The notes below the pieces were generated by a model. It had not been told where the DNA came from and searched no databases. It saw only the letters and a program-made list of their open reading frames with translations. Positions 58,000 to 64,000 of a DNA stretch of 64,000 bases are shown in pieces. The stretch's first letter is position 1. Each line of letters opens with the position of its first letter. The translations under genes and the position numbers were made by a program. The DNA comes from Rotaria sp. Silwood1 (taxonomy: Eukaryota > Rotifera > Eurotatoria > Philodinida > Philodinidae): NCBI GenBank assembly GCA_905250075.1, contig CAJNOP010000012.1, positions 1,708,529 to 1,772,528 on the forward strand. Direction: 5' to 3'.

Positions 58000-60900
58000 T
58001 TAAATTTTATTTTGATATTTACTGTCATTGAATCTATCTCTTGATTGATCAGCAGACTTGTGCAATTGACGATCTAAATAATAAAAATAATATATATTGG
58101 TTAATATTATTGAATAAAAAGCATGGAAATCTTTCACATATTAGAAAGTCTGGGTCTTGTAAAACAAAAACTTGTCAACACAACCTATTTGCGACTGAAA
58201 TATGAAACACACTTGTGTTCTTTGTAGCCTCATTATACTAATGCAAATATATAAGAGTGATAAATCTCTAGCAGACTAGCAGATTTCCAAAGATAATTGA
58301 TCACCATACGAATGATTTGTCTTGTGAACAGAAAATGTTTCTCTTTTCATTGACGAATCCCCTGTGTTTACCTTGTTGATTTTCATTTGCGTATTTCTTT
58401 TTTCTTAATTTAATATGATTATTATTCTAACCATTGATTTAACGCGCAAACAACCCCGTTGTATGTATCCATTTTATCTATAGCAGGTCTCAACACCAGA
58501 AACATACGGAGCCCGGAACCAAAAATGAAACTTTATCGGAATATAAAATTTGGACTTGTACATCACTCCTCAACATACTATAATATATCTTGATCAGCTC
58601 ACAAACACTGACATTGATTATTATTCAAAGTTATAACTTGATCAATACACACTTTTTATGTTGATCGTACGCCGACTGTGGCAAATGAGTGCGGCACTGC
58701 TTATGATCCTTGATATCTTGAATAAAAATGTTTATCTGCGTAAGACTCAGAAACTTCATCATTTAGAACATTCATCGGCATATTCTAGCCATCAATACTT
58801 CAACGAATGCTTTGCAATGTTCTAATTTCTATTTTACAAAAAAAAGATGGGTGGATATTTTTCGAATAAATTTTGATAGAAATAAGATAGAGCGGTGCGA
58901 TTTTCGCTATTGAAAAAAGAAGATGAGTTCGTGTTGAATCATATATTAAGGTGCCTTTTAAGATATTTTCTGAATTTTTTCTAATCAAATTTGTAAAGAA
59001 AAAATGGCCTCTTTTCACATAAGATAAAAGCAAAAATATGATCTTTTTCAAACAATTCCTTGAAAAATCCATCGAGAATTTTCACACTAATATCTATGAT
59101 TCCTGATTAACAAAATCTAAAAATCTGAATCGTATGTAATTTTTTAGATCTTTGATGTACCGTTCGAATACACATTTGATAATTGAAAATTCACTACAAT
59201 AAGGACACAGGATGCGTTGGTTTTCAAAATGTGCAGAGTCTCAAATCTTCGACTTAAAACTTATATTCACTATTTTCTTTGAAAATATGTGCGAATTCCA
59301 TAAAACTCTTGATTTAAATCTTTTTCTTTCTTTGGATTATGACTCAATTGTGTTTAGTAGAAAATAAAATCTACGAAAGTAAAGAAGAGAAAGCAAGCTA
59401 AGAACTCTCACCTATTAAACAACATAATGAGACAGCTCAGTGTATTATCAATATATGAGAAAGTAAAATTTAATTGTAGTTCTTTTTATTTGTATTCAAA
59501 ACGTAATCATAGTGAACCAGCTAAAATCTAATCATGATATTCGATCCTTTATGTATAGAAATTTACAATAAAAGAAATAGGATCTGCTATTGTGTGAGTG
59601 TTGAGGCGGAAGTTAGGTCTTGTTACCTGGATGTGAGAGAAATTCTTCTTGAAGGTTAGGAAAAGAACCATGATGAGTAGCTTGATTTCGATTGTCAGCC
59701 GATCTGTCGAAATTTCTGTTTGATGGACGATCTAAATGATAGGAATAATATATAATAGTTTGTATTATTGAATAAAAACCATGTAAATCTTTTTACTTGG
59801 ATACGAAGGAGAATTTTGATGAGAGCCGGGCACAGAGCTGTAAGGAACCGATCGGTTTTGATTCTCATTAAATCGATTTCGGTCATACATTCCAGTAGTG
59901 ACACTTGAATGATGGTCATCATCATCAGACAATTTTGATGTTGCTGTTGATGGTTCTTTCTAAAAATAATTTTTAGTAATCTAGGTCAAAAAATTAGACG
60001 TAAGATCTTCTAAAGAAGGAACATTTTCAATTGTTGGACGTCGTTCGACTTCGCATCAAAGTTACACATAGATCTCGGTGATACTAAGATTACTATTGAA
60101 AAGTTTTGATCGTTTTAATCAATTTTTTACTGAGAGTTACACAATTTGGGAAAAACCAAAACAAAGAGTTTCAAGTTAAAATTATGTCTAAAGGTACATT
60201 TGACAGTTCTGAAAGTTTCAACGAAACCGAACATGTCTTTCTCGCGATATACAATTACCTGGCACACTTGATTATTGTGTCGTTTCATTGTAAACGGTAA
60301 CGTTTTTAGGTATTGAATATTAAGAAAGGCATGCTTGTTATCGTTGAACTTTTCAGGACACTTGAACGTACTCATAGACATAATTTCAGTTCAAAACTCT
60401 GTTGTGAACAGCAGTCATAAAAGGCGTTGAATTGAGAATATAAATACAATAGTGCTGGTGAAAACAGAACGAAAACTGTTTTAATAGTGGAGAAAACAGT
60501 TCTGACGAGGAGAATATGAGTTAAAGAATGCAGGTGTACTAGTATAGATCCAAGGGAATAGCTATTGAAGTATAGATTTAAGAGCACGAGTTTAAGACTA
60601 TAGGTACAAAGGTGTAGGTATAAGTGTACACCGACATGAACTAACGTACCATGAATTTCAATAATGGCTATCTATGCATACTCATCGTATGTTAAACTTG
60701 AACTGGATGCTGCCGTTACTATCATTGAACAAAGCTCTAAAACCATGTGAATTATTTTAACAAAGTGAGAATATATAGTGAAATTCAACAGTGCAATCTT
60801 CTATGACCATGTAACATGATATTGTCAACTGTTATACGTAATACGTTAAAAACGTGAACTCTTTTCAGGATATTCATAGTTCATTAGAATCTACACGATG

Positions 60901-63900
60901 TAAATAGTCTCGATTAAAAAAAAAATAATCAGTTAGTAGGCTTCTCTCGTTAGTGTATTTATAAGATTTCACAGTCTGATTGTTCGACCTAGAAATATAA
61001 AATTATTTTCAACTCACGTGTCTCATTGATTTTTTTGACATATCGTTTAGAGCTTGACGAATTTCGTCAGTTTCTCGAAGTGTTTTGACAATAGAAAGAA
61101 GATCTTCTGGTCTTTCTGATTCATATGTTGTAGTGCGAATAGCTTCTACTGCTTGATGAGCATCGTCAAATTTATAGTCTCGTATAGCAGGTGTGAAATG
61201 AAGAACTTCACTGAGAAATAAACGATCGGCACGCTAGAAACAAAATATTTACATCTGTTTAATTCAAAAAAAAAGAAAAATATAAATAAAATAATCAACA
61301 AATATTATCGTACTATAAAAATAAAGTTCTAAAGAATGAATTCATCTTGAATTTAGTCTTTTAAAAGATTATATGTATGAATGAAAATTTGAAATAAGAA
61401 ACTTACATCACTATTGCGTTCATTGATGTTGCGAACTGCATTGAATATATTTTTTAGAGGGTTTCTTTCCAAATCTTTTTTGAGCATTTTTAAAGGTTCT
61501 ATAATATTATCGAGTGAAATGTTATCAATATTATCATTCGAATTTATGCTATTCATTTTCGATTGTATTATGGGTTTTATTTGTTCTGGATCATTTCCAT
61601 ATGCCATTGATACACGTAAAATACTATCAGAACAATTTTGAAGATTACGTGGAAGTTGCGCCTTCAATTCTTCGATATCATGTTGATTAGGGTCATTGTC
61701 ATGTCTGATCTTGGCAACTTCTAACTCAACAATTGGTTGAGTTATTGCGTAACCTTGTCTGACTTTCTTTCGAACAATATCCTAGATGAATAAAATCGAT
61801 TATATTAACGATAAAATGATTTGTAATGTCAAATATTACCTTAAGTTCATCAACTACTTTAAGTGTCATATCATCAGGATCAGTTGAATGCTGTTTATCC
61901 TATGAAGAATTTTTATTAGACTTTATTAACCATAGAGAAAAGAACAACAAGGAAAATGAGAAATTCTAAGCCGTGTTTCTTTGAATTGAATTCCTGTTTT
62001 ATGGTCATATATAAATATTTTTCATAATAATTACTCAATAAGAATTTCTTAAAGGTGATGACGAATGATGATTACGACTAATATTTGTTCAGGACTTTTT
62101 GGCCATGTGTGAAAACAGCACATATTATCTTTTTTCTACCAACTTAAATACGTCGTGCATCGGTCTTCTTTTCCTGTTCTCTTTTGTACATGTGCCATAC
62201 TGGAAACCAGATCGGCAAGTATTTTTATCAGTTTGTAAGATATTGAAGCTAGTATGCCTGAAAATCTTTGATTGAAAAATTTCTATTTATCAGAAAAGTT
62301 TCAGCTCTGAGTATTGAGCTCATGCTTTTGCATTATATGACAAGGACCTCGAATCATGCTGGATGAATTTATTATAGTCGTGCAGAATTAGCAAGTCATC
62401 AAAAGTAAAGCTTGATCTAGACTACAGATTTTCTATCTCGAAATTTCGAAATCATTTTTTAGAGTTAATTTTAATCGACTATCAAAAACTCTGAATAGCT
62501 CATAATTGTCAGTTTATCTTTCATTACGGAATATTAGAACAGATTTTCTTCTGCTGTGAAAGAAATGCTAACTACTAGCTCCATGTAACCATGAAAATAT
62601 CTACATGTTAAGAAGCCTAAAAATATGGTGTTTACTATAAAAACTCAAAATTCTAGCTCGCTTTGTCTTTTTTATCGATAGTATCAGTCTTATACGAATT
62701 GAAAAGCTTTTCAGTTGTGCGGTATTGTATCGAGCATGAGGACCGTAGGAGCGGCGTTTCTCCAAAAGTTGTGATGCCTCTCCGAAAGAGAAAATCTGGA
62801 GAACACACTGAAGAAAATATCAAACTTATCAATTCCTGACCAGGTATCATCTCGTTATTGAAAAACGTCAGACAATACAAAACTTCGATATTGTTCAAGA
62901 TCAATTGATATGAATTACTAATCACATGAAAAGTTACGAAGGAGTTCTTCCTTCGTTCCCATATTAGTGTATATGAAATGTGTACAAGTAAAATAGAAGT
63001 TGTTTCTTGGAGAAATTTCTCGGAGAAATTCCATCGATCTCAAATATGAAGTATATATGTCTTCTGTACGTATAGATGGATTAGTCTTGTCCTGTCATAT
63101 ATGTTTGTGACTTTTGCTATTGTTATCATCTTATTATATACAGTGGACATCAAAATTATTCAACAAAATTTATGCCCAATTTTTTTCCACTGCCGTAAAT
63201 GCTAAAAAGAATAGAAATAGTGATTGAAAATAGAGAATATTGTTTACAAAAGGAAATAAAAATTATTATCGAATTCCAAAAGACAGGAACGTCAAAAAAC
63301 CAAAAAGTTAGGTTTTTACCACTCAGAATAGGTAAATATAATTTCGTTTCACATACATAAAAAGATATGGCAAACGGTTCTTTACAAGATAAGATATCTC
63401 CGAGTTCTCTGCGACACTTTTCAGCTGAGATACAACAATTCAATTAGAAGTCAAAAAATAGTTTTTTTTATAAATAAATTGAAGAAAAAACGACTTTAGA
63501 AGATTTTGGAAGACTCCTACATCTCGGTTAAACTATGTCGCAAAGAACTCGAAGATATCTTATTTTGTGGATAATGATTTTGCTCTATCGCTCTATATAG
63601 TCTGAAAAAAAAAATAGTATTTACTTGTTCTCGATTATGAAAAACTAACCTTTTGGTTTTCTAAAGTTCGTGCCGTTGAGAATCTAAAAATAATTTTTAT
63701 TTCTTTTTGTAAACAATTGTCTTTATTCGAATAATTACTTGGGTTCTTTCTAACGCTTACGACAGCACAAAAAAATTTGAAAATAAACATTATTGAATAG
63801 TTTTCGTACTCATTGATATATACAATACATACTTTCCCTTTGAGAAGTGTTCATACTCACTCCTTTTGTTTACTTTATTCTTCTACATTCACAAAGATAT

Positions 63901-64000
63901 TGCTATAAATAAAACTTACCCTAACATTCTTGGCGAATGCCGATGAACCGATATATCTACTTGTAGGATCACCATATCCAGTAGCCATTTGTCGCAGTTT
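58000..64000 (-). CDS. 3' part of an unrecognised helical protein gene, runs off right edge
   Basis: Exons in continuous phase: 63920-beyond 64000, 61840-61899, 61407-61781, 61018-61233, 59797-59959, 59627-59731, 58000-58073; about 358 C-terminal residues are visible. The upstream half is predicted helical and charged (KVVDELKDIVRKKVRQGYAI, HDIEELKAQLPRNLQNCSDS, EQIKPIIQSKMNS, DLLSIVKTLRETDEIRQAL), resembling an armadillo-like or helical-bundle segment. The C-terminal 140 residues are polar and disordered with imperfect repeats of a D-R-x-x-N/S pattern (YDRNRFNENQNR, FDRSADNRNQ, RQLHKSADQSRDRF), and two small exons begin at a similar DR-P/Q position. No family recognised. Introns 58074-59626, 59960-61017 and 61900-63919 are long; the last holds a foldback transposon. 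Convergent with PGAP1, stop codons about 160 bp apart. Confidence 0.6.
58150..58260. repeat. Dispersed repeat, copy B
   Basis: CTTGTCAACACAACC, AAACACACTTGTG and TTTGTAGCCTCATTATACTA followed by ATGCAAATATATAAGAGTG reproduce, in the same order and orientation, the blocks at 16180-16275. Located in the last intron of the right-edge gene. Confidence 0.45.
63141..63816. mobile_element. Tc1/mariner-like foldback element in an intron
   Basis: The left end CAGTGGACATCAAAATTATT is typical of Tc1/mariner terminal repeats and is preceded by TATATA. The right end reads, as reverse complement, TCAATGAGTACGAAAACTAT and is followed by TATATA, so a TA target duplication is possible at both borders. Long internal inverted arms are seen: TTGTTTACAAAAGGAAATAA (about 63240) against TTATTTCTTTTTGTAAACAA (about 63697), and ACAAGATAAGATATCTCCGA (about 63385) against its counterpart at about 63548. 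No transposase frame. The element would fold into a hairpin of about 300 bp. Confidence 0.65.

Noticed and set aside
63650-63683. A 34-bp exon with good acceptor and donor in the right-edge minus-strand gene
   Set aside because: Including it breaks the reading phase, whereas joining 63920 directly to 61899 is in phase; the sequence belongs to the arm of a foldback transposon.
1-64000. CRISPR arrays, bacterial operons, ribosome binding sites or rRNA genes
   Set aside because: The sequence is eukaryotic with spliced genes; the tandem repeats lack unique spacers, and no rRNA-like sequence was noticed.

Overview
The window is animal nuclear DNA. Genes are split by many short introns (typically 45-60 bp, GT-AG), the non-coding DNA is AT-rich, and the products are typical metazoan proteins: a full ABCB transporter, adenylosuccinate synthetase, ELP5, PEX14, MRPL15 and PGAP1. 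Very compact introns, splice-acceptor-like sequence directly in front of start codons, and degenerate CCCACA tracts suggest a bdelloid rotifer. That placement is inference; the sequence contains no diagnostic marker such as rRNA.

Layout. 1-8.44 kb is gene-poor and packed with repeats: tandem repeats at the left end, small inverted-repeat elements, and a 4.07-kb hAT-type insertion (4368-8437) with a perfect 8-bp target duplication, which itself carries nested elements. 8.49-16.09 kb (+) is an intact 28-exon ABCB efflux transporter of about 1,302 aa. 16.1-19.2 kb is empty. 19.28-20.09 kb (+) is a broken alpha/beta-hydrolase gene without its catalytic serine. 21.92-24.42 kb (-) is adenylosuccinate synthetase (12 exons, 447 aa). 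24.72-29.23 kb (-) is a 966-aa protein with matrin/U1-like zinc fingers and an RG/N-rich tail. Head-to-head with it, ELP5, PEX14 and MRPL15 (29.55-35.13 kb, +) lie in tandem with gaps of only 48 and 128 bp and look like a polycistronic, trans-spliced unit.

35.3-43.5 kb (-) holds an unrecognised low-complexity protein in widely spaced exons, interrupted by a 10-base N gap. 47.2-47.8 kb (-) may encode a small single-pass membrane protein. 50.05-50.47 kb (-) is an intronless DUF202/YidH-like membrane protein. 52.05-57.84 kb (+) is the GPI-inositol deacylase PGAP1 (7 exons, 867 aa). 58.0-64.0 kb (-) is the 3' part of an unrecognised helical protein gene that runs off the right edge; its 2-kb intron carries a Tc1/mariner-like foldback element.

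The genes are mainly unrelated housekeeping functions (purine synthesis, tRNA modification through Elongator, peroxisome import, mitochondrial translation, GPI-anchor remodelling). The most unusual material is the repeat biology. A small family of terminal-inverted-repeat elements has a body that is almost entirely a minisatellite and is flanked by 9-bp target duplications (copies at 7933-8350 and 11053-11180). There is also the ELP5-PEX14-MRPL15 operon candidate. Exon boundaries were worked out by eye from splice signals and checked for reading-phase continuity; they are reliable for the recognised genes and weak for the 35-43 kb gene.
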